Shown: positions 35,531 through 46,164, counted from the first letter of the stretch. The stretch is 57,028 bases of DNA from Dyadobacter alkalitolerans DSM 23607 (GCF_000428845.1 NZ_AUAS01000019.1:1-57028); one strand, 5' to 3'. Program-made: numbers and translations. Notes: generated by a model not told the origin, from the letters alone.

Positions 35531-36661
35531 GTGCATAGCAGATACGAAGATTTTGGGCCGGTAGACTTCGTTACCGACGATCGCTTTCTGAGACATCAGC
35601 TTTCTCCGACAGCGGAATCAAAAGCGTTTTGGGAAGAATATCTGCGGGCCAATCCCCACAAGAACTATGAATGGCAACAGGCTCAGTCGCTGGTAGAGGC
35701 GGTGTTACTGGGGTTGACAAGCTATTCGAGACTATACTTGTCTGAGCGAGAGGAGGCAAAGCTTTTGGATAGGATACTGAAAAGCACTGAGAAATACGAT
35801 AATGGTAATCAGGTAAAGCCTTTGCGAGAGTATACCCGATGGTACTTACTTGCCGCCGCCGTTGTTGCCCTGGCTATTGTTGCTACCGGTTATCTGTTCT
35901 GGCGACCGAAAGGTTTCGGAAAATCGACCTATGAGGAGACTATCGCTGTACTGGCAAATACTTCCAAGGTGACAAGGCACCGGAACATATCATCACAGCC
36001 GGAGCTTTATCATTTGCCTGACAGCTCGTCGGTAATGCTTGATCCGCAAAGCGAGATCAGTTTTGTTTCAGAATATAATCGGGAAAATCGTTGCGTGTAT
36101 TTGTCAGGAAAAGCAATCCTTGATGTGGTCCCTAATGCAAGCAAGCCGTTTTATGTATATGCGAATGAGATTGTTACCAAAGTATTGGGCACAAAATTCG
36201 AAGTAATCGCTTTCCATGACGGTTCAAATGTAACTGTAAGGGTATTGAGTGGGAAAGTGACCGTATATCGCGGCAGTCATAAAGGAAAAGAATCGACGGA
36301 TGCGCCAAAGAAAGCCACTGTTCTATTGCTCCCCAATCAGTTTGTCGTGTTTGATAGAAAGGCTGAGCTGTTCGATAATAAAGGGCTGGTAGCATATCCT
36401 GTTTTGCTGCCAAATGTAACGTCTTTACCCAAATTCGAATATGAAGACGATTATGCGGTTCAATTTTTCAATGATATAAAAAGTGCATACGGGGTAGATG
36501 TCATTTTCAATCCTGAAATATTGAAGAAATGCCAGTTTTCAGCTGCTTTTTCCAATCAAAGCCTTCCGGAGATGCTCGATGTTGTATGTAAGACCATTGG
36601 AGCGTCCTACGAAATTATCGACGCCCAGGTTATCATCAGCACCACCGGATGCAAACAATAA
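35531..36661 (+). CDS. FecR-family anti-sigma factor, locus 1
   Basis: Inner-membrane anti-sigma factor, 376 residues, GTG start. The cytoplasmic N-part (about 1-105) binds the sigma factor; one membrane helix follows (LAAAVVALAIVATGYLFW). The periplasmic FecR domain has LPDSSSVMLDPQSEISF, GKAILDVVPNASKPFYVYA and TKVLGTKFEVIAF; the C-terminal STN-like DUF4974 domain (VQFFNDIKSAYGVDVIF) contacts the SusC signalling domain. Normal length and complete. Confidence 0.93.
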   Translation: MHSRYEDFGPVDFVTDDRFLRHQLSPTAESKAFWEEYLRANPHKNYEWQQAQSLVEAVLLGLTSYSRLYLSEREEAKLLDRILKSTEKYDNGNQVKPLREYTRWYLLAAAVVALAIVATGYLFWRPKGFGKSTYEETIAVLANTSKVTRHRNISSQPELYHLPDSSSVMLDPQSEISFVSEYNRENRCVYLSGKAILDVVPNASKPFYVYANEIVTKVLGTKFEVIAFHDGSNVTVRVLSGKVTVYRGSHKGKESTDAPKKATVLLLPNQFVVFDRKAELFDNKGLVAYPVLLPNVTSLPKFEYEDDYAVQFFNDIKSAYGVDVIFNPEILKKCQFSAAFSNQSLPEMLDVVCKTIGASYEIIDAQVIISTTGCKQ

Positions 36662-36756
36662 TCCTAAACCCTTAAAGAATTACTTGATTATCTTCCTTCA
36701 CCATTCCAACTTCTCAATGAAAACTTAGCTACATCTCATCTTTCTTAAGCAACATG

Positions 36757-36785
36757 GCCAATGATGCTTGCTCCATCATTGGCCC
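36757..36785 (+). terminator. Hairpin between fecR and susC, locus 1
   Basis: GGCCAATGATG / CATCATTGGCC, perfect 11-base stem with 7-base loop, 95 bases after the anti-sigma stop and 80 bases before the SusC start. It probably ends the sigma-FecR transcript or acts as a leader element of susC. Locus 2 has a hairpin at nearly the same distance from its SusC start. Confidence 0.6.
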
Positions 36786-36865
36786 TTGTTAATCCCTCAC
36801 ATCCCGGAGAGGTTGTAAGGAGATCTATTATCCGAATTTTCCAAACGAATAACTGAATTAAAAGT

Positions 36866-39800
36866 ATGAAACAACTAAGACATATACTAATCCACTATAT
36901 GAAATTATCGTTGGTTCAGGTTGTACTGGCGTTGACATTTATGGGTGCTTCCTGGGCTAATAATCTATCCGCTCAGGAGCTTTTGAATCGCCGCATTAGC
37001 CTTGACCTGACAGACGTAAAACTCAAACCAGCTCTAAAAGAACTGGAAAAAGTGGCAAATGTTCGTTTTTCTTACACGCCACAAATTGGTCAGTCACAAC
37101 AGGCTATTACGTTAAAAGCGACCAACGCTATGCTTGGACAAGTGCTGGAAAAGCTTTTCACGCCTATGAATATACGCTACGAGGTCAGCGGCAAGCATGT
37201 CATTCTCTCGCGTAATACCCCAGATAATTCACCGGTAAAGGTGGAAGTGCAGGAATCGCCCGCGCTCAACTTTATTCCTTTAAAAGGTAAGGTTGTCGAT
37301 GAAAAAGGAGCTGCGCTGGCCGGGGTCAGCATTCTGCTTCAGGGCACGACCAGGGGGACTCTCACCGACGAGGAGGGTGAATTCACCCTCGAGATTTCGG
37401 AAACGGTGGGAACACTGGTTTTCAGCTTTGTAGGTTTTGTTTCCAAGGAGGTCGCCATTGCAGGCAGAACCAATTTTGATATCACGCTGGAACAATCGGC
37501 AAACGCATTGAACGAACAGGTAGTGGTAGGATATGGTGCCCAAAAAAGAATAAACGTGACGGGAGCGGTAGCGTCCATTACATCAGCTGATATAGAACAA
37601 GGTCAGTTTCTCAATACGGCATCGGTCATGCAAGGAAGACTTCCCGGCCTTAAAGTCACTCAAAACTCCGGTGCACCGGGTGCAGAGGGTATCAATTTGC
37701 AGATCCGGGGAGTGGGCACATTTAGTGGTGCCGGTGTTAATCCGCTCGTCATCATCGACGGGGTTGCCGGGGGCGATATCAACAGCGTGAATCCAGAAAG
37801 TATTGAGAGCATATCCGTGCTGAAAGATGCTGCATCTGCTGCAATATATGGCGCAAGGGCTGCGAATGGCGTGATACTGGTAACAACCAAGACGGGAACA
37901 AAAACGGATAAAACCACCTTTGATTACCACATTAACACTGCGCTGCATTCGCCGACAAAATACCCGGACCTAATCTGGAACTCAGTGGAATACATGGAGT
38001 TGTGGAATGAAGCGATTGCCAACTTCGGAACTGGTGGCTCCCCATATACGAAAGAGCAAATCGATGCATACAGAAACCCTGCAAACCCGGACCAGTTTCC
38101 TAATTACAATTGGCTGGATAAAATGTTCGATACGAAAGTGGTCACCAACCAGACGCTTTCGTTTACTGGAAATCGGGGGGAAACAAATTTCTTCGGACAG
38201 GCAGCCTATCTGGATCAGCCGGGAACCTTCAAAGGTTACAGTATGAAACGGACGTCCATGCAATTTAATATGGATACCAGGTTAAGCAAAATACTCCTCT
38301 TCGGAACCAAGCTGGGGCTCGTCCTTAAAAACCGTACTTCTCCTGCCGGTGACAGCGGTGGCGATGGCGTGGACCCGTTATTATCCACGATGGCCCAGAG
38401 ACCTACATTTGGTGCAGTGCTTGCAGATGGCAGCGGGCGTTATGCATCTCGGGGATATCCTAATGAGACGATCGGCAATAAGAATCCATGGTTGGTTGCC
38501 AATGAGGCTTTAAATAAAATCAAAAGTCAGGATTATCGGTTACAGGCCTATCTCAAATTAACGCCGATTAAGTCGCTCGATATTACGGGGAGTGTCGCGG
38601 CTGCAGGAACGATGGCTGAAAGCAGGTACATGGCCACCAAAATACCGACCTATAATTTTGTCACGGGAGCACCCTCAGGTAGCTTCGGAAACAACAATTA
38701 TGAACAGACCCAGGCCAAGAATAACCTGACCACAGCCAATCTCTACGGAAATTATACAAAAGACCTTGGAGACCACAACCTGAATGCGACACTTGGAACG
38801 AGCTATGAAACCTTCAAAGTGAGCACCTTGGGCGGTACCCGTATCAACTACATTACAAGCGCACTTACAGAGCTGGATGCCGGCCCGGCAGCAGGTCAAA
38901 GTAACAGGGGGAATTCAAGTGAATGGGCATTGCTTTCATACTTTGGACGATTGGCATACAGTTTCAAGAATCGTTATCTCTTGGAGGTCAATGCCCGATA
39001 TGACGGATCATCACGCTTTTCACCGGCGAACCGGTGGGGTTTTTTCCCTTCATTCTCCGGTGGCTGGAATATCGCCGAGGAAGATTTCTTCAAATCAGAC
39101 TGGCTCAACGAACTCAAATTAAGGGGCTCCTGGGGAAGTCTGGGTAACCAGGAAATTAGTTACTATCCTTACCAATCCCTTTTGGCGGTAACAACCGGCT
39201 ATCCATTCGATAACACACTTTCATCAGGTGTGAGAAAAACAGAGTTAAATAATTCCGGGATCAGTTGGGAGAAAACCACTGTAACGGATTTCGGTATTGA
39301 TGCCGAGTTCTTTAAGAGAAAGTTTAGACTGACCATCGACTATTTCGATAAGAGAACATCTAATATTTTAAGAAGGGCCGACATTCCTCTTGAAATAGGT
39401 TACACCGCACCTTTGATCAATGACGGAGTGATGATTAACAGAGGCATGGAACTAGGCGTAGATTTCAGGAATAAAATTGGCCGCGAACTATCTTATAATA
39501 TTGGCGGGACAATCTCCGCGTACAGGAACAAACTAGCCAGATATGGTTCTGTAACCTATGGTCAAAATTTCATAAACCGCGAAGGGGATCCCTTCCAAAC
39601 TTATTACCTGTGGCAAGTGCAAGGCATTTTTCAAAGCCGGGAAGAAATCGATCAGGCTGCCAAGCAAGCAAATAATCCGTCACCGGGTGACCTGCGTTAC
39701 GTAGATCAAAATGGGGACGGCACCATTAACACCAGTGATAAAGTTACCATGGACGGCCGCCATCCCGACTTTGAATATGCAGCAAATCTTGGATTGAAGT

Positions 39801-40243
39801 TTAGAGGCTTTTCCCTGAGCGCGATGTTCTACGGGGTGCAAGGAGCTAAATATTACACAGGCCAATGGGGCTATGAACCTTTCAGGCAGGGATCTCCGCC
39901 GCCGGTAAGATGGCGCGACAGATGGACGCCGGAAAATCCAAACACCACTGTGCCCAAACTGTACATCGATAGCAATAAAGCTAGTTCAGAGCCCTCAGAT
40001 TTCTGGCTTGAAAATGCCTCTTATATAAGGTTAAGGAGCCTTGATATCAGCTATGATTTTATGCCGAACAAGTTATCCGTTCTGGGTCTCTCCGGGCTGA
40101 CCATCTATCTGTCGGGCCAGAACATGTTTACTTTGACAAAATTCACTGGTTTCGATCCTGAACGCAGCGGCGACGGGGGCCGTGGCGGTGTGCGCTATCC
40201 ACAAAACAAAGTTTATTCTCTAGGGCTTAAAGTTCGGTTTTAG
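36866..40243 (+). CDS. susC: SusC-type TonB-dependent receptor with STN signalling domain, locus 1
   Basis: Outer-membrane active importer, 1125 residues. Signal peptide ending near NNLSAQE; STN domain (about 35-110) that reports to FecR; CarboxypepD-like beta domain (about 133-215); TonB plug with VVVGYGAQKRINVTGAVA and the barrel with the SusC tails (NNLLTTANLYGNYT-like, VKTELNNSG..., DISYDF, last strand LGLKVRF). The plug has GAASAAIYGARAANGVILVTTK-like sequence, standard for SusC. SusD starts 25 bases downstream. The ligand is unknown; there is no glycosidase in the locus and the flanking enzyme is a phosphoesterase. Confidence 0.96.
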   Translation: MKQLRHILIHYMKLSLVQVVLALTFMGASWANNLSAQELLNRRISLDLTDVKLKPALKELEKVANVRFSYTPQIGQSQQAITLKATNAMLGQVLEKLFTPMNIRYEVSGKHVILSRNTPDNSPVKVEVQESPALNFIPLKGKVVDEKGAALAGVSILLQGTTRGTLTDEEGEFTLEISETVGTLVFSFVGFVSKEVAIAGRTNFDITLEQSANALNEQVVVGYGAQKRINVTGAVASITSADIEQGQFLNTASVMQGRLPGLKVTQNSGAPGAEGINLQIRGVGTFSGAGVNPLVIIDGVAGGDINSVNPESIESISVLKDAASAAIYGARAANGVILVTTKTGTKTDKTTFDYHINTALHSPTKYPDLIWNSVEYMELWNEAIANFGTGGSPYTKEQIDAYRNPANPDQFPNYNWLDKMFDTKVVTNQTLSFTGNRGETNFFGQAAYLDQPGTFKGYSMKRTSMQFNMDTRLSKILLFGTKLGLVLKNRTSPAGDSGGDGVDPLLSTMAQRPTFGAVLADGSGRYASRGYPNETIGNKNPWLVANEALNKIKSQDYRLQAYLKLTPIKSLDITGSVAAAGTMAESRYMATKIPTYNFVTGAPSGSFGNNNYEQTQAKNNLTTANLYGNYTKDLGDHNLNATLGTSYETFKVSTLGGTRINYITSALTELDAGPAAGQSNRGNSSEWALLSYFGRLAYSFKNRYLLEVNARYDGSSRFSPANRWGFFPSFSGGWNIAEEDFFKSDWLNELKLRGSWGSLGNQEISYYPYQSLLAVTTGYPFDNTLSSGVRKTELNNSGISWEKTTVTDFGIDAEFFKRKFRLTIDYFDKRTSNILRRADIPLEIGYTAPLINDGVMINRGMELGVDFRNKIGRELSYNIGGTISAYRNKLARYGSVTYGQNFINREGDPFQTYYLWQVQGIFQSREEIDQAAKQANNPSPGDLRYVDQNGDGTINTSDKVTMDGRHPDFEYAANLGLKFRGFSLSAMFYGVQGAKYYTGQWGYEPFRQGSPPPVRWRDRWTPENPNTTVPKLYIDSNKASSEPSDFWLENASYIRLRSLDISYDFMPNKLSVLGLSGLTIYLSGQNMFTLTKFTGFDPERSGDGGRGGVRYPQNKVYSLGLKVRF

Positions 40244-40268
40244 CAAAGACATACAAAATATAAAAACT

Positions 40269-41789
40269 ATGATCCGGTATATAAAAAACAACATCGTATT
40301 CTGTTGCCGTAAATTTTTTCCTGCATTCATTTTAGCGTTCATGTTCATCGGTTGCAGCGAAGATTTTTTGAATAAAAATTCACTTACACAGCTTTCATCG
40401 GATACATTTTGGAAAAGTGAGGAGGACGTGAGAAGTGCTTTGGCCGGTGTTTACGGACAGCTTCAATTCAATAAGCTCTCATGGATGACACCCTCCCTTT
40501 CAACATTATCTGACGAGGCGGATAGAGGCGAGTATGAAGGATTTGCTCAGGGGGTCATTGAACCGACCAGCGCCGACGTTACTGCCGTATACAATTCGTT
40601 GTACCAGACATTGGCGAGTTGTAATGATTTTCTGGCCAACATCGAGCAAGTAGCAATGGCTGATCAGGACCGGGCCAGATATGTCTCGGAGGTGAAATTC
40701 ATTCGTGCCCTCACCAATTTTCGACTGACCCAGTATTTTGGCGATGCTGTACTTGCCATGGAACCGCTGACCCTTGAAAACGGCAAACGGCCGAAGAGCA
40801 GGAAGGAAGAAATTTTTGCAGCAGTTATCGCCGACCTGGACGAAGCGATCGGAGGTCTTCCCGACATTGCCTACAACGGACACGCTGTGAGGGGAACTGC
40901 TTACGCCCTGAAAGGCAAAGTTCTCCTGTATATGAAAGACTACGCTGGTGCCGTAAACGCATTCAAGGGAGTGTTGAACACCCACTTTTCGCTCAGCAAC
41001 AACTTAAAGGATGTTTTTATCGACGGTACTCAGGAGAAATCGCCAGAGATTCTGTTTTCTATCCGTTTTTTGGCACCCAACAACTTACAGGATCCGCGTT
41101 GGGGAGTTGACGTCTGGTACGGAAGAGGGGAGCGCGCTATTCCTTTGCAATCATTTGTAGATGAATTCCTTAGTAGTGATGGATTAAGCGTTTCGCAGTC
41201 ACCTCTTTATGACCCGAAGAAACCATTTGCGAATCGTGACCCCAGGTTGGATGTTTCGGTACTTTATCCCGGAAAACCATGGCCCGGTTATGCAAATGGA
41301 TTTCAACCAAGTGCAGGAGCGGGAACGCCTAACGGTCTGATCATTGAAAAATTCCTGAATAAAAGTAAGTTTCCTGCGCAGGAATACTCCGTCAATCCTA
41401 GTGAACAGGATTGGGTCGAGATCCGCTATGCAGATGTCTTGCTGATGTATGCCGAAGCATTGAACGAAACCGCAGGACCAGTAAAGGAGGTTTATGACGC
41501 AGTTAATGCGATTAGATCAAGGCCGAGTACGCATATGCCGCCGATACAACCGGGGATAAGTCAGGATCAGATGAGACTGGCTATTCGTTTTGAGAGAAAG
41601 ATAGAACTGGCATTTGAGGGTCAGCGGTATTTTGATCTTAAAAGATGGGGAATCATACAGGATGTTGTCCCTAAGGAAAAGAATGTGCTTGGAAAGAATA
41701 AGGTTTTTCTTCCTCATCACTATTTGTGGCCCATTCCCGAAGCGGCACTTAACAATAATGATCTTCTCGAACAGAATCCAGGATATTAG
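40269..41789 (+). CDS. susD: SusD/RagB-family outer-membrane lipoprotein, locus 1
   Basis: Surface lid that sits on SusC and captures the ligand. 506 residues. Lipobox FIGCS; N-terminal SusD-like helices (TDTFWKSEEDVRSALAGVYGQL-like), TPR-type repeats, and the C-terminal RagB/SusD block ending in EIRYADVLLMYAEALNE, RFERKIELAFEGQRYFDLKRWG and NPGY. Complete and of normal length, co-transcribed with SusC. Confidence 0.96.
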   Translation: MIRYIKNNIVFCCRKFFPAFILAFMFIGCSEDFLNKNSLTQLSSDTFWKSEEDVRSALAGVYGQLQFNKLSWMTPSLSTLSDEADRGEYEGFAQGVIEPTSADVTAVYNSLYQTLASCNDFLANIEQVAMADQDRARYVSEVKFIRALTNFRLTQYFGDAVLAMEPLTLENGKRPKSRKEEIFAAVIADLDEAIGGLPDIAYNGHAVRGTAYALKGKVLLYMKDYAGAVNAFKGVLNTHFSLSNNLKDVFIDGTQEKSPEILFSIRFLAPNNLQDPRWGVDVWYGRGERAIPLQSFVDEFLSSDGLSVSQSPLYDPKKPFANRDPRLDVSVLYPGKPWPGYANGFQPSAGAGTPNGLIIEKFLNKSKFPAQEYSVNPSEQDWVEIRYADVLLMYAEALNETAGPVKEVYDAVNAIRSRPSTHMPPIQPGISQDQMRLAIRFERKIELAFEGQRYFDLKRWGIIQDVVPKEKNVLGKNKVFLPHHYLWPIPEAALNNNDLLEQNPGY

Positions 41790-41855
41790 GCGGTATTTGA
41801 TTACGTATATATTCAACCGTTAAGAATGCTTTCAATCCATCAGTCCATAATCACA

Positions 41856-43433
41856 ATGAGAATAATCTTTAATTTGCTGCTAACGATCTTGCTAAGCGCA
41901 GGAGCGGCTTTCGCCCAAAAAACTGTAACCGGCTATATCTATAATGATGCAAACAAAAACCGCAAAAAGGAAGCTTCGGAAAAAGGAATTCCCAATGTTG
42001 CCATTACCAATGGTATAAACGTGACCGTTACCGATGCAAAGGGAAAATACATTTTGCCGATATGGGACGACGCGATTGTTTCTGTAATAAAACCATCCGG
42101 CTTCGCCGTACCGGTGAATGAATACAATCAGCCACAATTTTTTTATGTACATAATCCAAAAGGTTCACCTTCATCCAAGTACAAAGGGATCGCACCGACT
42201 GGCCCACTGCCCAAATCGGTGGACTTCGCACTGACTCCAAGCATCGAGCAGGACAGCTTCCGGGCTTTAATTTTTGGCGATCCGCAAGTTCTTGATGAGC
42301 GTGAAGTGGGCTATTTCGAAAAAGGAATTGTGTCGGAGGTATTAAATGTAAAAGATGTTGCATTCGGGCTTACCCTGGGAGATCTGGCCGGTAACGATTT
42401 AGCCTTGCATAAGCCCTACATAAAATCAGTGAGTAAAGTGGGCGTTCCCTGGTATAATGTCATGGGGAACCATGATATGAATAGCGACGCCAAGGCGGAT
42501 AGCCTCACTGACGAAACTTTCACGGCCAATTTCGGGCCTGCCAATTATGCCTATAATTATGGGAAAGCCCATTTCCTGATACTGGAAGACAATCTTTATC
42601 CTGATCCTGACCATAAAGGTTTCCGGGGTGGATTGACAGAAAGTCAATTCAAATTTGTTGAAAACGACCTTAAATTGGTTGATACCAGCAAGCTGGTGGT
42701 GATGGCCTTCCATGTGCCGCTGCAAAACGGCTACCCCGGTTCATACAGGGAGGAAGACCGGGATCACCTGTTCCGGATTCTTGAAAAATACCCGCATGTT
42801 CTGGTTTTGTCTGCACATTCACATAACCAGCGCCAGGAGTTATATGGCAAGGAATATGGTTGGACTAATGAAAAACAGTTGTACGAGTACAATGTTGGGA
42901 CCACCTGTGGCAATTGGTGGTCGGGCAAAGTGGATGAGCAAGGGGTCATTGAATCCGATATGAGCGACGGCACGCCAAAAGGTTATTCCTATCTGAATAT
43001 TAATGGAAACCAATATACAGCCGACTATAAAGTTGCCGGGATGCCCGCCAGTTATCAGATCAACTTATATCATCGTAAAGTTATGAATGATGTTTGGTGG
43101 GAAGGCCGTGGCCACATTTATGCCAACTTCTTTATGGGCCACAAAGACAGCAAGGTGGAATACCGTATTGATGACAAGCCCTGGAAGCCCATGAAGTTCG
43201 TGGGCGGTGCGGATCCTGCATTCGTTGCTAAGGGAGCTGAATGGGATACTGCCGATACGCTCATGCGCGGGCGCCGGCCGACCGAGGCAGGAAATTGCAC
43301 CCACCTCTGGAACGCACCGCTGCCTGAAAATATCGGTTTGGGCGAGCACAAGATCGAAGTGAGGGCAACCGATGTATTTGGCCGTACATTCACCCAGACC
43401 AGTTCCTATCGCATCGAAAAACCAAAGTGGTAA
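41856..43433 (+). CDS. Three-domain calcineurin-like phosphoesterase, secreted
   Basis: Exported binuclear metallophosphoesterase. ATG 41856 is chosen because the signal peptide (MRIIFNLLLTILLSAGAAFA) starts there; ATG 41826 is in frame. An N-terminal Ig-like domain (MetallophosN type) is followed by the catalytic core with GDPQ, GDLAGND, GNHD and the late His motifs FHVPL and SAHSHNQ, then a C-terminal beta domain (MetallophosC type) ending TQTSSYRIEKP. All five calcineurin motifs look intact. It starts 67 bases after SusD, so locus 1 may take up and dephosphorylate a phosphorylated or phosphodiester ligand; the substrate is inferred from context only. Confidence 0.92.
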   Translation: MRIIFNLLLTILLSAGAAFAQKTVTGYIYNDANKNRKKEASEKGIPNVAITNGINVTVTDAKGKYILPIWDDAIVSVIKPSGFAVPVNEYNQPQFFYVHNPKGSPSSKYKGIAPTGPLPKSVDFALTPSIEQDSFRALIFGDPQVLDEREVGYFEKGIVSEVLNVKDVAFGLTLGDLAGNDLALHKPYIKSVSKVGVPWYNVMGNHDMNSDAKADSLTDETFTANFGPANYAYNYGKAHFLILEDNLYPDPDHKGFRGGLTESQFKFVENDLKLVDTSKLVVMAFHVPLQNGYPGSYREEDRDHLFRILEKYPHVLVLSAHSHNQRQELYGKEYGWTNEKQLYEYNVGTTCGNWWSGKVDEQGVIESDMSDGTPKGYSYLNINGNQYTADYKVAGMPASYQINLYHRKVMNDVWWEGRGHIYANFFMGHKDSKVEYRIDDKPWKPMKFVGGADPAFVAKGAEWDTADTLMRGRRPTEAGNCTHLWNAPLPENIGLGEHKIEVRATDVFGRTFTQTSSYRIEKPKW

Positions 43434-43556
43434 TCGGCCTAATTCAAATAAAAATCAATCCCAAGGCTTGGTAGATTGTAACCAGTTACATTAAAATTTA
43501 TCGTCAATGCTAACATGACAGTTTGAGCTATTTTTTAATTTTAAAAACGGATTTCA

Positions 43557-43586
43557 AGAAGGGGCCGGAGATGCTTAGCCCCTTCT
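43557..43586 (+). terminator. Intrinsic terminator-like hairpin after locus 1
   Basis: AGAAGGGGC / GCCCCTTCT, perfect 9-base GC-rich stem with a 12-base loop, 124 bases after the phosphoesterase stop. Probably the end of the SusC-SusD-phosphoesterase transcript. Confidence 0.65.
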
Positions 43587-43710
43587 CATTGTGACCAGTT
43601 TGGGCATCTTAAAAAGCTACCTTTGACACACAAATTATGAACACTCGTGAAAGAACGTTCCACGATTTAGAGGACGACGCAAGATCCAGTAGCCACATCA
43701 TTTACTGCTT

Positions 43711-44719
43711 ATGAAAAAACTTACTTTTCTTTACCACGCTCAGCTATTCACAGAGTTCAAAAATTCCGGTTATAGACAGCAAGCATATTAAGGTGGACGG
43801 TTTGCTTTGGGATTTAAAGGCTTTGAGTGTGGCGCCGGAAGTAAAATGGATCAGCCGGAGCGGGCCGTTGCATAAATTGCTGTATAGAAGTGTTGATTAT
43901 GAGGGGAAACCGACCGAAGTTTTTGCCTATTATTCCAATCCGGACATCATATCCGGAAAAACCGGCAGCGGTAAATTCCCAGGAATGGTGCTGATCCATG
44001 GGGGAGGTGGGAAGGCTTTCCGGGTGTAAATTTGAGAAGATAGAAAAAGCGGATATCAAAGATGTCTGGACTTATCACGCAGTTGCAAAGCTGCGGTTCC
44101 GGTGTATGGTTGCGGTTTTTATGACGAATCAGACGTTTTCAAAGTTCCGATTGACAAGCTTTCAACGGAGGGTAAGAAACGCTGGATGAAATATTTCGAT
44201 CCGTCCGTTTATTTACCTTATGCCAGTCCGCAGTTCTTTTTTATCAATGGAAATAAAGACTTACACAACAATGTGATTCCTTATCACAAAACCTATTCGC
44301 TGCTAAAAAAAGGTAGGCAAGTTTGTATTATCCCTGACATGAGGCATAGCCACGAGGCTGGATGGGAACCGAAAGAGATCAGGTATTTTGTTGAAAGCAT
44401 CATCAGTGACGGGCCCAAGTTTGCCAACGTCACGTATGTTTTAGACAAAGCAGATGAGCTTGAAGCAGTTTATAGAACATTCAGCTCCGATTCTCTTTCG
44501 CTGGCTGAATTTTATTATACCAATGACCTTTCATCTAGTAACGCCGAACGTTCCTGGATTAAGCAGGAGGCGAAAATCAATGCAAAAAAAGGTGCAATCA
44601 CTACTGCCAAGCCAAAAGATGGATACAAGTATGCTTTCTTTACGTCAAAGATCAGAATGGGATTTCGGGTTCCACTCCGTTTCTTATTAAAGAATGAGAA
44701 ACGGATTACGGCATTTTAA
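43711..44719 (+). pseudogene. Acetyl-xylan-esterase-like alpha/beta hydrolase, broken
   Basis: Secreted alpha/beta hydrolase of the kind often found in Bacteroidota carbohydrate loci. Pieces in order: signal sequence from ATG 43711; N-domain from IPVIDSKHIKVDGLLWDLK; LLYRSVDYEGKPTEVFAYYSN; oxyanion loop PGMVLIHGGGGKAFR; KFEKIEKADIKDVWTYHAVA in another frame; AAVPVYGCGFYDESD, FFINGNKDLH and DMRHSHEAGW in a third stretch. Two internal deletions, at about 44025 and 44088, remove the middle of the fold, including the nucleophile elbow (GxSxG). Two further frameshifts lie near 43755 and 44645; past the last, the ancestral frame ends at 44697. Confidence 0.8.
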
Positions 44720-45388
44720 ATGAAGTGTTGAATAGGGGGAGCGCATCAAAAAGTGGGGCAATTAATTCTTTGATAACCTTAAAAGAATTGAAAGCCTTGG
44801 TGACCCCGCCTTGTCATGAAAAAAAAATATTGTTCGGTCCCAGATTATGAGGTTTTTCTTACAATTGGGCGGAAACATACGCTAAAAAACTATGTTTTTA
44901 GTTTACCTTCATAGTTATACACGATGTTCGAGTGACAAAACAACCGTCCGAATTTGAACGGTGCGTTCCAAAAAATTGAACGCTGCTTACTTGGTTGTAT
45001 CTACTAAAAACCGTAACGAAGTCCTACTAAGATTATTCGTATTATGTAACCGCTTTTGGTCGGCTAAAATCCGTTGGTTAAAACGAAATGTCCCCATCCT
45101 TCTATTTTGCACCTGGTCATGGTCTAATGGCTATTTCTAGTACAGTTAAGCATGCCACGTACACGATAAATCGAACTTTAAATAATTTACTAACCCGCAA
45201 AAGTGTAAACCAAAACGCAGCCACGTCAGTAGGATACAACCAAGCTTTCACGCGGGGATAGACAATCAGTTTCCCGTTTGACGCTACGGACCTGCACAAG
45301 GATTCAAGCGGTTAGGAACAATCACAAAACCTTAATCAATACTTCATCTTAACTTAATCTTTCTCCGAAATTTTCAACATAGCTTCGT
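44720..45388. other. Intergenic region with insertion-sequence end
   Basis: 670 bases without a supportable gene. Contains the left copy of the long inverted repeat (45185-45228). A small palindrome CTAAAAA/TTTTTAG lies near 44882. The sigma factor promoter of locus 2 must lie between 45230 and 45388. Confidence 0.5.
45185..45228 (-). repeat. Left copy of 44-base inverted repeat, IS3-like end
   Basis: The reverse complement begins TGACGTGG and matches 53771-53814 at 41 of 44 positions by eye. The TGA terminus faces right, toward locus 2. No transposase sequence was recognised to its left, so if this is an IS end, the rest of that IS has been lost. Confidence 0.75.
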
Positions 45389-45997
45389 TTGAGCTTAATT
45401 GAAAAATTTATCACTTCCTTTTCACACAATAGCGACTCCGAGTTAGTTGACCTCTTGAGGGAAGGCAACCGCCATGCTTTCGAAGAAATTTATGAAAGGT
45501 ATTGGTCCTCTCTTTACGCCTATATCTATAACCGTTTACGCACTCGGCCCGTTGCTGAGGAAATTGTTCAGGACGTGTTTTTAACGCTTTGGATTAAGAG
45601 CAACAACTTGGGCACCATCAGGTCACTTTCTGCCTACCTCTATACCGGCGCTAAATACCGGATGTTAAATGAAATAAAGGCAGGGGAGGTCCGGGCTAAT
45701 TTTGCGTCTAGCTTCTCGAACTTTCAGGCTAACCAGTATAGCGACATTACCCAGGAAACGGTTGCTATAGAAGAATTAAAATTAGTATATGAAGGTGCTG
45801 TAAACGAACTTCCGCCTAAGTGCCGCCAAATATTCCAACTTAGCCGTACTGAACATTTGTCTGTTGCTGAAATCTCTCAACAATTGAACATTTCACATAA
45901 GACAGTTGAAAATCAATTAACCAAAGCACTCAAATATCTCCGCTTCGGCTTAAAGGAATTTCTTCCTCTCCTTGGGCTGGTGAACGTATTCAATTAA
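45389..45997 (+). CDS. FecI-type ECF sigma factor, SusC/D locus 2
   Basis: 202 residues. TTG at 45389 is the only start before the conserved sequence, because an in-frame TAG lies at 45380 and the next Met is deep inside the protein. Sigma-2 (LLREGNRHAFEEIYERYW, EIVQDVFLTLWIKS) and sigma-4 (LPPKCRQIFQLSRTEHLSVAEIS, HKTVENQLTKALKYLR) regions are complete. Differs clearly from the locus 1 sigma factor. FecR, SusC, SusD follow on the same strand. Confidence 0.93.
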   Translation: MSLIEKFITSFSHNSDSELVDLLREGNRHAFEEIYERYWSSLYAYIYNRLRTRPVAEEIVQDVFLTLWIKSNNLGTIRSLSAYLYTGAKYRMLNEIKAGEVRANFASSFSNFQANQYSDITQETVAIEELKLVYEGAVNELPPKCRQIFQLSRTEHLSVAEISQQLNISHKTVENQLTKALKYLRFGLKEFLPLLGLVNVFN

Positions 45998-46164
45998 GTT
46001 TTCTGCAGACAACATCCATTTAATTCGTGGGTATGAACAATATTCTCATGGGTCAGCTTTTCATGGGCGTAAATTTTCTTGAACAATCACCAGATTTTTT
46101 TTTCGGACGATAGGTGTTTGACGTTGCTGAGTTGGCTTTACTAAAAGGCACCACAAATCAGTTT

